From assembly GCF_027921745.1 (NCBI RefSeq), contig NC_079238.1, forward strand, positions 2,418,001 to 2,482,000: a stretch of DNA of 64,000 nt, given 5' to 3'. Origin of the DNA: Schizosaccharomyces osmophilus (Eukaryota > Ascomycota > Schizosaccharomycetes > Schizosaccharomycetales > Schizosaccharomycetaceae). The first letter of the stretch is position 1. Each line of letters begins with the position of its first letter. Both the position numbers and the translations under genes were made by a program. Below, piece after piece: positions 12,584 to 23,477 of the stretch. The notes under the pieces are model-generated. The model was not told the DNA's origin. It did no database searches and saw only the letters and a program-made list of their open reading frames with translations.

Positions 12584-13136
12584 TTTCAATCTACTACAGC
12601 TCTATTGTCGTAATGGTAAAAGGCAACTTACAAAACGTATACATTTCCCTTAGGTAGCAAATCACCGTAGAAAGTAACAGTAATACAATACCTCCATGGA
12701 CGTTAATTATAGATAGGTAAAGAGGTTTCCTATAATTATATAGCTGAAAACTAGTCGGGGAGTACAGAAATAAAACATTTTCATTCATTTGAGTCTATCC
12801 TTGGAAAGAAACCTACGTTTTAGGCAAATGCATAGTCAATTGGGAGCTTTCTCGTTGTCGGCCATATTTATCCTCATAACAGATTGCAAAATTTCAGTCT
12901 CCTAATAAATGACAGTAAGATGGATCACTCGATTTCTTACGAAAAAGAAACAAAAATGAATGAATCAGTTTCACTTCTTTTCTAAAACACCTTGAAACCG
13001 ACTTTAAAAGGATGCAATAGGTGCATTGTTATAACGAGGTTTCGATATCATATAACGAATAGAATAGCTATTAAGGCAAAAGTTTTAAACAAACCAGCAC
13101 CAACTACCTTGTTTAAGTAAATTAACAATTAAAAAG
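12584..13136. promoter_or_regulatory. Divergent promoter region rhp23 / nap2
   Basis: About 550 bp between two divergent ATGs. It must hold both promoters. A 64-codon minus-strand ORF (12594-12788) has no recognisable features and I regard it as chance. No operator or clear TATA box could be assigned with confidence. Confidence 0.4.
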
Positions 13137-14276
13137 ATGTCAGATTCAAGCATAGAGATGAAGGACGCGATGCCTCTTCAGACACCTCAAAACACACCTT
13201 CGGCTGGCTTCAATTTAAGCAAAAGTACTTTGGAAAAGGCCAGAGAGGATTTGGCCACGAAGAAAGAAGACGATTCTGTCCAAAATCAGGTCCAGGGCTT
13301 AATCTCTAATAACCCGGCCATGCTTTCCATGATTCAGGGACGTTTAAGCACTTTGGTAGGCAAATCATCTGGATACGTTGAAAGTCTACCAGCAAATGTG
13401 CATGCTCGAATTTACGCATTAAAGGGATTGCAGAATGATAGTGAGAGCATTCAAGTTGAGTATCGTGAAAAAATGTTGGAATTGGAAAGAAAATTTGAAA
13501 AGATGTATGATCCTTTGTTTTCGAGACGGGCTGAAATTGTTCAGGGTATCTCAGAGGCCAAGCCTGAAGAACTCGATCAAGAATTCGAGGTGATGAAAAA
13601 CAATAACCGAGATGTAAAGGGTATTCCCAATTTTTGGCTCACTTGTTTGCAAAACGTCTATCTCGTGGCCGAAATGATTAGTAGCCGCGATGTAGCTGCT
13701 CTGGAATCCCTTAAAGATATTCGCTTCTCGAATTTATCTGAAGGACAAAAAGGCTATCGATTGGAGTTTGACTTCGCTCCTAATGACTATTTTTCCAACA
13801 ATGTGTTGACGAAGACTTATTATTACAAGCAAGAATTAAGTCCTACTGGTGAGTTTTTATATGATCGGGCAGAGGGAGATGAAATTGAATGGAAGCGACC
13901 TGACTGCAATTTAACCGTTGAGGTTGAAACAAAGAAGCAACGTAACAAGCGAACCAAGCAAACTCGTATGGTCCGTAGTACAGTTCCTGCCGATAGTTTC
14001 TTTACCTTTTTTGTCCCTCCTCAAGTCAACGAAGAGGAATCTGACTCTGAGGATGGATTTGAGGACAAGACTGAATTGATGGAATTGGATTATCAGCTAG
14101 GTGAAATCTTTAAGGACCAAATTATCCCCCTTGCAGTTGAATGTTATTTAGGAAATGTTGAAGGTGATGAATTTGAAGATGATGAAGACGAAGATGAATT
14201 TAGCGACGAGAATAGTCAAGCTTTTGACGAGTCCTCAGACGAAGACGCAGTTTTGAGCAGTGGACTCAGCGATTAA
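13137..14276 (+). CDS. nap2: Nucleosome assembly protein, NAP family
   Basis: A single exon of 379 codons starting at ATG 13137. It is a histone H2A-H2B chaperone of the NAP/SET family. A long dimerisation helix lies at about residues 95-125 (EYREKMLELERKFEKMY). The conserved globular core follows (GIPNFWLTCLQNVYLVAEMI, then LEFDFAPNDYFSNNVLTK), with a basic KKQRNKRTKQTR loop that could serve as nuclear import signal and the PADSFFTFFVPP block. The C-terminus is strongly acidic (Asp/Glu/Ser from about 345). Fission yeast has Nap1 and Nap2; gene order next to rhp23 and fib1 and the length favour Nap2. Confidence 0.88.
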   Translation: MSDSSIEMKDAMPLQTPQNTPSAGFNLSKSTLEKAREDLATKKEDDSVQNQVQGLISNNPAMLSMIQGRLSTLVGKSSGYVESLPANVHARIYALKGLQNDSESIQVEYREKMLELERKFEKMYDPLFSRRAEIVQGISEAKPEELDQEFEVMKNNNRDVKGIPNFWLTCLQNVYLVAEMISSRDVAALESLKDIRFSNLSEGQKGYRLEFDFAPNDYFSNNVLTKTYYYKQELSPTGEFLYDRAEGDEIEWKRPDCNLTVEVETKKQRNKRTKQTRMVRSTVPADSFFTFFVPPQVNEEESDSEDGFEDKTELMELDYQLGEIFKDQIIPLAVECYLGNVEGDEFEDDEDEDEFSDENSQAFDESSDEDAVLSSGLSD

Positions 14277-15180
14277 AATGATTGATATGAAGTAAGTTTT
14301 GAAATTTATATCATTCGTTTAAAACGAAGTTTCTAGAGACTCGCCGGGTTACGAAGTTTTTGTTGCCTGTGGCTACTCAATCGTTTCATACACGAGGATA
14401 TGAAAGCTATGCGATGTTTTTCGCCTATGATTCCGTTGAAAGAGGGTCTTGGTAGTTATACCCATGAAACCTTTCCCGTAAATCATTTGAGCTTGGTACA
14501 TTCATTGGGGTTGGATATATGAAAACCGTCCTCGTCTGTAATTTTCTTAATTTTTAATTTTTTTTCGGTTTTGTGATGCTACCAAGCTCCATAAATGTGG
14601 ATTTTAACAATATGTATCTAACACTTTGGCATATTTTCTCAATAGGTGTATATAATAGTCATGACGAATGCGAATTTTCAGTTGGTCCAAAAAGTGGAAG
14701 GTAGCAATCTGGCTTTGTTTTTTGAAAGAAAATTATGTGAGATCGTCTATCTTCATCTCTATAATTGGTTATATATTACTATTTTATGCAATTTATTGCT
14801 GTTGAATCATTTTCGAGAAATTTAGGAAAGCTTCATCTAATAAATATTTACATTTTTTGCAAAAGACTTGCATCTTGTACCGGCAGCTAATCACTAGGTT
14901 GAAAAATATCGAATAGAAATGGTATAAAATTACTAAAAATCTAATCTGTAATTTACATTGACATTGAAAAAGCAATGCTATACACATCAATATACATTTG
15001 ACTACTGCTAAAATTTTATTAAGAAACTTTTACTTATTTAGCGAACTTCACTATTTGCTTTACCGTCGTGTTTGAAATTGTATAGAAAGGTCGTTAGAGG
15101 ACAGTAACCATGGCAACTTGCTATGTGGTGCTGGAAGGTCAAAATTTTACTGACCTTTAACCAACCACAACAAAAATATA
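14277..15180. other. Intergenic region nap2 - fib1
   Basis: AT-rich DNA holding the nap2 3' UTR and the fib1 promoter. I searched by eye for box C/D snoRNA pairs and tRNA boxes and saw none that hold. A duplicated GGTCA / TGACC arrangement lies 40-60 bp upstream of the fib1 ATG (around 15137-15156). Confidence 0.4.
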
Positions 15181-16314
15181 ATGGCTTATTCACCAGGCGC
15201 AAGAGGTGGTCGTGGAGGCAGTAGAGGAGGCCGTGGAGGTTTCGGCGGTGGCCGTGGAGGTTTTGGCGGTGGCCGTGGAGGCTTTGGCGGCGGCCGTGGT
15301 GCTCCTCGCGGAGGTGGCCGTGGCGGTGGTCGCGGTGCTCCTCGTGGTGCTCCTCGTGGAGGCCGCGGCGGTGCCCGTGGAGGCGCTAGAGGAGGTTCTA
15401 AAGGTATGTCTATTTCCTTTGTACAAGGATCGATTGAGATGAACGTAGTAAGGCTATATGGAATGTGCTCATTAAACATGTTTGTGTAAAAAAAGAGGAA
15501 TTTTTTTTAGAGTTAAAAAAAATTTCAACGCCGACTATGAAAAAAAAAAAAATTTCATCTCAATCCGACCTGGATGATTGTATTCTTTTAAGATTTGTTA
15601 CTAATAATTTTAGTTGTTGTTGAACCCCACCGTCATTCAGGTGTTTTTATTGCCCGCGGTAAAGAAGATCTTCTTGTCACCCGCAACTTGGTTCCCGGAG
15701 AATCCGTATACAACGAAAAGCGTATCAGTGTAGACTCTCCTGATGGCACCAAGATTGAATATCGTGTCTGGAACCCTTTCCGTTCCAAGCTTGCCGCCGG
15801 TATTCTCGGTGGTTTAGACAACATCTACATCAAGCCAGGTGCCAAGGTTTTGTACTTGGGTGCTGCCAACGGTACATCAGTTTCTCACGTTGCTGATGTC
15901 GTCGGTCCTGAGGGTCTTGTCTATGCTGTCGAGTTTTCTCATCGATCTGGTCGTGATTTATTGAACATGGCTAAAAAGCGCACTAATGTTATTCCAATTG
16001 TTGAAGATGCTCGTCACGTTCAAAAGTACCGTATGTTGATTGGAATGGTTGACGCCATTTTTGCTGATGTTGCTCAACCTGACCAAGCTCGTATTGTTGC
16101 CCTTAATGCTGCTGCTTTCCTTAAGAACGAAGGTGGTGTCGTTATCTCTGTTAAGGCTTCTTGTATCGATTCTACTGCTGATGCTTCCGTTGTTTTTGCA
16201 CGTGAAGTTAAGAAAATGCAGGAAGAAAAAATTAAGCCTCAAGAGCAACTTACTTTGGAGCCTTATGAGCGTGATCATTGTATCATTGTCGGTAAATACT
16301 TGAGACACCAATAA
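15181..16314 (+). CDS. fib1: Fibrillarin, snoRNA-guided rRNA 2'-O-methyltransferase
   Basis: Two exons, 15181-15403 and 15614-16314, give 307 residues. Exon 1 encodes the Gly-Arg-rich (GAR) tail (residues about 5-74). Exon 2 encodes the methyltransferase, opening with [19 protein letters not shown]. The AdoMet-binding motif [19 protein letters not shown] and the later [17 protein letters not shown] and [12 protein letters not shown] blocks are complete. It is the catalytic subunit of box C/D snoRNPs in the nucleolus and also methylates a histone H2A glutamine in yeast. Codon usage in exon 2 is strongly biased (GGT, GCT, GTT, CGT, AAG), as expected for high expression. The 210-nt intron (15404-15613) is long for this window and separates the GAR tail from the enzyme exactly. 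Confidence 0.97.
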
Positions 16315-17368
16315 ACCAAAACCGATGTTATTTATATACATGCTTTACAATGCTTTAGTTTTTGCTAGATAAAAAGTTTTGCGGCGCTTTTGGTCGATGG
16401 TTCAATAAACAATTTTGGGTATAATTGTTGGTTACTGTTGTTGCTCTTAAAAAAAATATTGATCATTTAATTTTGGCGATTATCAAAACATACTAATCCA
16501 CACTCGTAGCTGTAAGTTGTGTATTTTGCGATGCATGTGCATATGTTTGCACGTTTGAAAAGATTCTGAGGAAGTAAGTCGATGTGTACGTATCGATCGC
16601 AAAGGTGTTTTGTAATACATCTATTTGTATAAAACGGGGCACAATGCAGTATAGGTTCACTGCTTTAATAATAGCTATGTATAAAGCATTTTTCGCACGA
16701 ACTTCATTTTATTATTCCTAAATGGAATGAAGTTGCTGGTGGGAAAGCTGAAAATTAAGAACTTGCAAGTAGTACAGCAATCATTTGCTTCAACTGAAAC
16801 TATTATTAGCTATTACAAATATAAAACATTCTTGTCCTACATATAGACTACAAATAAGTCCTTCGTGACGACAGATGAAACGCGTAAACAAATTGAGAAC
16901 CTTTGCATATATTTATTATAGTTTGATCGTACCATGTCGAAAATATTTATAGAAGTCGAAGAATTTTTTATATATTCAATGCCTCTTTACATCCACGAGC
17001 TTTCAGTTGCAGCAACCCTTCTTCTGTAAATAAACAAATGCTCCTGCTACTACGAAAAAAAAGGGAACAAATTGATACTAGCTAACCAAAATAAGTAAAC
17101 AATAGTAAAAATAAATAAATAGATAAAATTAAGAAAAAGGTAGTACGGCAAGTGTTTTATGGACTATACTTGAATAAAAATAATGAAGTAAATGAATCTA
17201 TCAGAGTGCGTAAGGATAAAACATGGAGTTATATGATACAGATGAGATGAGTTTTATTTTTATCTGCTGCCCAATCCATAACATGTTGCATTTGACTGCT
17301 AGCTAGTACTATATTCAAAGGGTCTTCAGTTTGCAACAAATCATTCAAAAGTGAGACGACATATTAGA
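16315..17368. other. Convergent intergenic region fib1 / hydrolase
   Basis: About 1 kb between two convergent genes, so it should hold two 3' UTRs and little else. I see no ORF of note. It holds an overlapping MCB-like and forkhead-like word, ACGCGTAAACAAA, at 16880-16892, which is unexpected away from a promoter. Confidence 0.4.
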
Positions 17369-18682
17369 CTAATCATATGGTTTAGAATCCTCATAGGCAT
17401 GTGGATATTTGTTATAATCCCATGAACTGGAATGGGATCTTTCCTTCGCGTGATATGGGACACCATTTTTATATTCCTCAGGAACACTATAAATGTTTTC
17501 CAAATCTCCAAACTGATGATCCCAAGAATAAGACCATTTGGGATTTCTAGTCTTGGCGATGAGCTGTGCATCCACACCAATCAAGAAGTCGGGTTGATTG
17601 AGCATGTGATAAGAAACAATTTGGTCATGCATTAAGGCTTCCGAAATTGTCCACTTTCCAGCGCGTTCGATGAGACTATTTGTTACAGCTAAAGAGAGAG
17701 GCGACTTTTTGAGTAAAGTCTCCAGAGTTTCCTTGGCGAATTCAGAGGCCCAATCGGACTGAGTTTCTTCCTTAAGTGCGCGGATGATACTGACTTGATC
17801 GTGATATTTAAAGCATCTATCAATAGCTTGAAGATTCTGAACATTCAATAAAGAGGAAGACCGAGGAAGTTCACCGCCGAATTCATCAATTGTGTCTCCA
17901 ATCTTAACGATATCAGAAGTGTTCAAATCGGCAAGCCTTTGCTCAAGTTCTCCAAGCATGTGCTTGGGCACAAAATGTGTTGCAATTCCCAATGGCACAC
18001 AGTCTTCCCCATTGACCACCTTGGACGTAAAAGCAAGGTATTTTCCAATGTGAAACGGCATACGATTAAAGAAAAAGCTAGAGCCAACATCGGGAAAGTA
18101 GCCTATAGTAGTTTCAGGCATAGCAAATTTAGTGTCTTCACAGGCAATTCGAAAAGGAGTGTGCATGGCTAAGCCAGCACCCCCACCCATTGTGATTCCA
18201 TTCATGAATGCCACTATTGGCTTGTTGTATGTAGCAATTGTATGGCATAAGCGGTACTCTTCTGTGAATGCTTTTCGTGTGCGGGCTAACTCCCCTTGCT
18301 TTATACCAATGGCTGCCTCTTTCACATCACCACCAGAGCTAAATGCTCGACCATTTCCCTTAAGAATTATGACTTTTGCTAATTCTGATTGCTCCAACTT
18401 TACGAGTTTGGAATGAAGCGAATTAGCCATTTCTAGATTAATCGCATTCAGCTTTTCTGGTCGGTTTAACGTCAGAACCCTGGCTCCTAATTTACTTTCC
18501 ATTAAAATAGATCCTGAAGAAGAGTTGGAAGCTAATGTGCTTTTGAATTTCTGGTTCAAAATCCTTGCTCGAGACATATTGAAACGATTGCAGATTGGAT
18601 TCATCGACAAATAGTTCCGCTTACAAAAATGTATAGTATTTCCTCCTTTGATAGTTAGACTTCTTCCATTCATTAAAGTCAT
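17369..18682 (-). CDS. 3-hydroxyisobutyryl-CoA hydrolase-like protein (Ehd3/mS47 type), mitochondrial
   Basis: A single exon of 437 residues from ATG 18682. The first ~50 residues are basic, lack acidic residues and fit a mitochondrial presequence. The enoyl-CoA hydratase fold follows: VLTLNRPEKLNAIN, the oxyanion-hole block GRAFSSGGDVK, MGGGAGLAMH, and the HIBCH-specific MPETTIGYFPDVGSSFFFN with Glu and Asp in the positions used for thioester hydrolysis. In valine breakdown this family hydrolyses 3-hydroxyisobutyryl-CoA. In yeasts the same protein is also a small-subunit mitoribosome component (mS47). The C-terminal tail (YHAKERSHSSSWDYNKYP and on) is longer than in the animal enzyme, which may favour the ribosome role. 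Convergent with fib1. Confidence 0.9.
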   Translation of the reverse strand: MTLMNGRSLTIKGGNTIHFCKRNYLSMNPICNRFNMSRARILNQKFKSTLASNSSSGSILMESKLGARVLTLNRPEKLNAINLEMANSLHSKLVKLEQSELAKVIILKGNGRAFSSGGDVKEAAIGIKQGELARTRKAFTEEYRLCHTIATYNKPIVAFMNGITMGGGAGLAMHTPFRIACEDTKFAMPETTIGYFPDVGSSFFFNRMPFHIGKYLAFTSKVVNGEDCVPLGIATHFVPKHMLGELEQRLADLNTSDIVKIGDTIDEFGGELPRSSSLLNVQNLQAIDRCFKYHDQVSIIRALKEETQSDWASEFAKETLETLLKKSPLSLAVTNSLIERAGKWTISEALMHDQIVSYHMLNQPDFLIGVDAQLIAKTRNPKWSYSWDHQFGDLENIYSVPEEYKNGVPYHAKERSHSSSWDYNKYPHAYEDSKPYD

Positions 18683-19589
18683 GAATATGTTCGTCCCGAC
18701 TTCCTAGTTTCTTTTGGTAGTTGTTTGGTGTTGACGATGCTTGTCATAAAGGTGAACAATACGTTACGTTTGTCCTTACAAGAACCTTTCATTTTAAGAC
18801 AAGTCATTTATAACGAATATCTTAATTCTCAAATTCACAAGTGTTACTTTTCTTTCCTTGTCTTCATGCCCTAAAATACTGGCATTCGTACTATGGTATT
18901 CCAGCTTTTGTTTATTTCTACAACTTTCCTCTAATTCAAAACTTCTCTTCCATGATTAGAGGCACTACTACTTTGGTTTTCTGTTCCTAGATGATCGCTT
19001 TGTTTACATGGTCCTATTCATCCTGTCAAAATTAGTCACCGAAAACGAATGCAGTTTGTATTGTATAAATTTCCTAGAAAAGAAAAAAATAATAAGAATT
19101 CACTCCTAGCCAGCCGCTCATTGTTTCTACTGTGCTTTTTTGGACAGAGACAAAACAAATAAAAACACAAAAACTTTTCGCAAAAGTCGCACATCGTTGA
19201 TTCCTTTTACAACTCAAATTAATATCAAATCAAAAGTAAAAACGAAAAATACCAGTTCATCCTGTTCCATTGAAAAACCCCCAAAAAAAAACAAACGAAA
19301 GCTTTCATTTTACCTTGCTTTATATTATGATATATTGTATTACATAGTACGATAAGAAAGAGAGAATTAGTAGCGCCATTTACCTGATGAAGCATATCCT
19401 GAAAGGTCATTATAATAATAATAATAATTATTTTTCTTTTTTGTTTGATTCAATTCATGATTAGTACATCTAAAAAAAGATTTACTACGTGCACTAAAAA
19501 ATAGAGGTTGATTGCTGTCAAACGACTCAGGCTATCGAAACTCTTCGATGGCGTTTAGCGACATTCTTCACACTGTCAAACTCAATCTA
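18683..19589. other. Intergenic region upstream of the hydrolase gene
   Basis: AT-rich DNA with no convincing gene. It holds the hydrolase promoter and a short TAA/TTA trinucleotide run near 19410-19430. The far end (about 19,540-19,690) may be the last, unrecognisable part of the decayed topoisomerase II fragment that follows. Confidence 0.4.
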
Positions 19590-21005
19590 CGCTTTTGAGT
19601 AAATTCATCCTTTTTATCCGACGCAGTTTCAATTTCTTCTAACTCTTTCAAGTATATCTCTTAAATCTCTAATTTTTTCAAGTTTCAATCTCCTGTTCAA
19701 TATCATCCCTTCTCTTCAAGAGCGTTGAATAATTCCTGTATGTAAACGACCAGGTTGGCATAGATAAAATGTACTCAAAGTCCACTAGAGAAAACCTCAA
19801 ATGCTTCAATTGGATCTTCGCCAGTCTTTCGAGCCTTGTTAGCTACTTTCTTAGCTTCACTATCCTTCTTAGGCTTTGAAATAGACTGAAACCCGTTTTC
19901 ACTGAGGTCGACTATAAGCGTGCTTCTTTTCTTTTGCCAAATAAGAAATTCATTTCCCATAATCATTTGAATAAACCTCGCGTATTGAAAAGTGCGTTAT
20001 AGCGACCTACTAGCCCAGCAATTAGACATTCTTTTCGTCTTTGATAGGTCCGTAAACGGACTTGAAAAAACTCTAAAAGAATATCTTCAACAGCATCAAT
20101 TTTTTTAATCCTTCCTGATGGATCCAATGCACCATATTGCTGGTAGTCTGAATGTAGACTAAGCTGAATTTACTTTCCAAGGATTCTTGCCAAAACTTCT
20201 TTCATCCCTTCTTCGTCAAAGTTACTTGGAAATGTACCTTATCTAAGACACGATACGGATCATTGTATTCTTCGTACTCTTTGATAAATGTCTTTATCAC
20301 TTCCTGTCTTTCCCTCTTCTAGGAATTGCTTCATGTCTCGAATCCACAATTGGACGGACAATTCCGTTTTTCCGTTATTTGCTTAATTGTACCACTAACA
20401 CTGTGATTTTTCGAAGCCACTTTTTCTATGCTATCACAAAATCCTTGATACCAAGGAAACCTGTCTAGCAAAGGTTCATTGCTCAAAAGCCGTCTCAAGT
20501 TTGCAACAATACCTTTACGGTTCAATTTTGGAATACTGGTATACCAGCCGCTTCAGATCCCTCTGCGCCGTTAATAAAAATCACTGGTAATATTGGGATG
20601 CAACAGTCAACTGTTCAGCTGACCTTCCTTCCTCTGATAAATGACTAAAGGATCATCTTCCAGTCTGAATTACTTTCTAGCTATAGGGGAAAGAGAAGTC
20701 CAAGCTTAAAAATCTATATCTTCCCTTGTATTGTTTTTGAAGCAATGGGATTAACACGAGTGCCAAACTTGTAAACATCATCCGTTAAAATATTGATGTT
20801 ACTACTTCCAACAAAATGTTGAGCCAAGCTTATTATTGTCTGTGTTAAGGAACCAATAGTATCTTCAGTATAGACCCAAACCATTTTCGTATAATAACCC
20901 AGGTGCAAACTTGCATATCCTTACTGAACTAGTAATATTCTTCTTAACACGGTAACGAATGACCTTTCGCTGATCTGGGTTGAAACCGGTGTATAATGAA
21001 AGGAA
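19590..21005 (-). pseudogene. Decayed fragment of a DNA topoisomerase II gene
   Basis: On the minus strand, pieces in all three frames line up in order with the breakage-reunion core of eukaryotic topoisomerase II. Near 20,987 is GFNPDQRKV. At 20,714-20,860 come LTQTIISLAQHFVGSSNIN and FGTR. Near 20,570-20,620 are PILPVIFINGAEG and, at 20,331-20,525, IVANLRRLLSNEP followed by PWYQGF. Near 20,060-20,160 are SGRIKKIDAVEDILLEFF and LRTYQRRKE, then FQSISKPKK, and lastly YILSMPTWSFTYR near 19,770. This spans about 430 residues of the ~1480-residue enzyme. ATPase, TOPRIM and C-terminal regions are absent, and the segment that should carry the catalytic tyrosine (after FGTR) is not recognisable. Many stops and frame changes show it is not functional. 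It looks like a partial copy of top2 whose intact gene is elsewhere. Confidence 0.9.
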
Positions 21006-21419
21006 TGAAAAGGAAACAATCTTCCATATATAACTAAGAGAGTGTTGAAGTCGTCGAGTAAAAGTGAGACTGCGATTGTTCGTCTACTGCCATAGTAGTG
21101 TTCCGTTAAGCTTATGAACACCACCTAAGTTAATAAATAGAAGACATAGAAGTCAGATTTACAAAAAAAGAGAATCGCGAAAGGATTCATCTATGAACCG
21201 TAGTCCAAGGACAAAAGGACATTTGTGGATTAGCAAGTCAAATACTTTTAAGAAATAATTTTTTTGATCATTAAGGATCCAGCCGAATTGGCATTGGTTT
21301 TTTCTTTACAATAGCGCCCATGCCATACCGGAGAACCTGTGAATGTCTTTCTTCGTTTTCATGAAGTCCTACTTCATGTAAACAAACGTGGATTTGCGAT
21401 GTAGAACGTACTTCATTGA

Positions 21420-22301
21420 ATGTATGCAACGTGTAGGACCAAACTCCTTATTTGGGAAAAACACTTCCCTCACACAACCAGACGAAACAACATTTTTTAT
21501 CCATTGCCATTCCAAGCCATTAGTGCGCATTTTTGGACTCATATATTTGCTATGCTCCATCTTACAAGATACAAATTCCCATCTCTTGAACCCACCAGCA
21601 TCCTTCAGGTTCCGAAGCACTTTTTGCAGGAACGATTTCGACGCGACATTCTGCATCGTGCCGTCGTCTACGAGGCGGACGCAGATAGACAAGGAACCGC
21701 TAGTACAAAACGACGCAGTGAAATTAATTGCTCTGGAAAAAAACTCTACCGCCAAAAAGGTACAGGTTATGCAAGAGTAGGTGATGCTTCAAGTCCTATT
21801 CGTAAAGGAGGTGCCGTTGCTCATGGTCCCAAGCCTCGAGATTTCAGTACAAAGCTGCAATCACAAGTCTACGACATGGCCATGCGTGTCGCCTTGAGCT
21901 ATAGATTCGTAAAGGACGACTTGATGGTCTTAGAGGATCTCGTCGACATTCCCGTAGGCCAAAGCCGTGTCTTGCAAGAGATTATACTCCAACACCAGCT
22001 TGGCCATCCATACGGGCGGTCCTTGTTTGTGTTACATGATGAATTCTTTCAACCTAGAAACGCTAAACAAAACAATTTTCTAAAGACTGCATCTACTCAA
22101 GGCAAACATATGCAACTTTGCTCAGTTAGTGAATTTCAAGTCCGTGATGCCCTTAAATATGGTAAACTATTTATCGATTCAAAAGCCATGTCCGTATTAC
22201 TCGAGAAGCATACTCGCAGACCCTCACTATTCGCGCCTTCTACCACTTCTACTGCTACTACCTACCCTTCGGCTTCTACCGTTGCAAACGGATCTCAATG
22301 A
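21420..22301 (+). CDS. Mitochondrial large-subunit ribosomal protein uL4m
   Basis: One exon of up to 293 residues from ATG 21420; a second in-frame ATG at 21552 would give 249. The stretch before it is basic and hydrophobic with few acidic residues, as in a mitochondrial presequence. The ribosomal L4 fold is clear: [41 protein letters not shown] with the KGTG.AR loop that contacts r[16 protein letters not shown], and [17 protein letters not shown]. The C-terminus is a Ser/Thr-rich extension. The counterpart is yeast Yml6 (mL4). It builds the mitochondrial large ribosomal subunit. The gene sits between the topoisomerase II remnant and imp1, on the same strand as imp1. Confidence 0.9.
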   Translation: MYATCRTKLLIWEKHFPHTTRRNNIFYPLPFQAISAHFWTHIFAMLHLTRYKFPSLEPTSILQVPKHFLQERFRRDILHRAVVYEADADRQGTASTKRRSEINCSGKKLYRQKGTGYARVGDASSPIRKGGAVAHGPKPRDFSTKLQSQVYDMAMRVALSYRFVKDDLMVLEDLVDIPVGQSRVLQEIILQHQLGHPYGRSLFVLHDEFFQPRNAKQNNFLKTASTQGKHMQLCSVSEFQVRDALKYGKLFIDSKAMSVLLEKHTRRPSLFAPSTTSTATTYPSASTVANGSQ

Positions 22302-22655
22302 GGAAATTAGAGTAAGAAACTAATTTCCGAATCCTTACAATCATTGAATTTGATTAATACAACAATACAACAATTCAGATAGGTAGCTAAGTGGGTGCTT
22401 CGGTTCTGTTTTGGCTTTGGCTTTGTAAGAAAGGAATTCATTTTCTTGATTTTCTTCTTTCTCACTGTTCATGTTTGATGAATAGAACGTGAAACTTAGA
22501 TGTTTACAAATATCATGTTCTGATTTTCCTATCCCCTTTTTTTTGTGCCAAGCCTGAAAGAAACAATTCTTCTTTTTATTTTCCCTGAGACCATTCATTT
22601 ACTTTCTTTCGATCCTTGCTTTTCCTCTCGTTACACTAAGATTGTTCTCTTCAAT

Positions 22656-23132
22656 ATGGTGGGAACGTTTCTACGAGTTCCTATATCCGTCCTCCAAGTG
22701 GCTGCTGCCGTGCATCAGATTCATGAACATTTTTTTCAAGTTCAAATGACATCAGGTCCCAGTATGATGCCTACTCTAAACTCTGGCGGTGAATTTGTCC
22801 TACTCGACAAGTATCATGGTCGCCTTGGAAGGTGTTGCACCGCTGGAGATATGGTGGTTGCCGCAAAACCTACCGGCTCAAGACAATATGTCTGCAAACG
22901 AATTATCGGTATGCCTGGAGACGTGGTCTTTGCTGATCCGCTGGTGTCTGATAATAAAATCAATGTCCCTAAAGGCCATGTTTGGCTGGCCGGCGATAAT
23001 GTCATGCATTCCTTAGACAGCCGAACTTATGGTCCTGTTCCCATGGGCCTAATCAAAGCTAAAGTTATTGCCCGTGTATGGCCAAATCCTGGTTGGCTGT
23101 CGAATTCACTGGAAGATTACACACCCTCATGA
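22656..23132 (+). CDS. imp1: Mitochondrial inner membrane peptidase subunit 1
   Basis: 158 residues from ATG 22656; the longer open frame starting at 22545 uses a non-ATG codon and was trimmed. A hydrophobic N-terminal segment (about 8-22) would anchor the protein in the inner membrane. The S26 signal-peptidase fold shows the catalytic serine in TSGPSMMPTL (Ser36) and the catalytic lysine in VCKRIIGMPGD (Lys81), followed by the conserved GHVWLAGDN and SLDSRTYGPVPMGLI blocks. It removes inner-membrane sorting signals from proteins such as Cox2 and cytochrome b2 types. The CKR..GMPGD and LDSRTYG.VP patterns fit Imp1 better than Imp2. About 350 bp downstream of uL4m. Confidence 0.9.
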   Translation: MVGTFLRVPISVLQVAAAVHQIHEHFFQVQMTSGPSMMPTLNSGGEFVLLDKYHGRLGRCCTAGDMVVAAKPTGSRQYVCKRIIGMPGDVVFADPLVSDNKINVPKGHVWLAGDNVMHSLDSRTYGPVPMGLIKAKVIARVWPNPGWLSNSLEDYTPS

Positions 23133-23477
23133 AGTCCCAAATTATATTTGCCGCATACTCTCTTTTGTGTTCCTTCGTTCTCATATGATCTATAATAATA
23201 ATAATGCGAATACCATTATGCTCGTACTCGTTTCTCCTTTTCTTTTGGAGTATGTATTTTGGTAAATTTTCATGTTCACCAGGATGCGCACAATTCATAA
23301 ACTATAGCACTATACTCGGATATACACTGTAAAATATTATTGCTAAGCATAAAATAAAATAATAAATAAAACAAATGTGTACGTAAAAAAAATAAACATA
23401 TGGATTGCATATCAGCAATTCACCCGGAATGCTCCCTGAATCATGATTACATTATATTCCATGTAACGAATTTTTTT

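Noticed and set aside
15186-15479. Pro/Arg-rich antisense ORF and Val/Ala-rich ORF over fibrillarin exon 1
   Set aside because: Other-frame readings of the repetitive Gly-Arg codons.
15404-15613. Box C/D snoRNA inside the fibrillarin intron
   Set aside because: A GGATGATT near 15572 resembles a C box but no CTGA D box stands at a suitable distance; the stem found is better read as intron folding.
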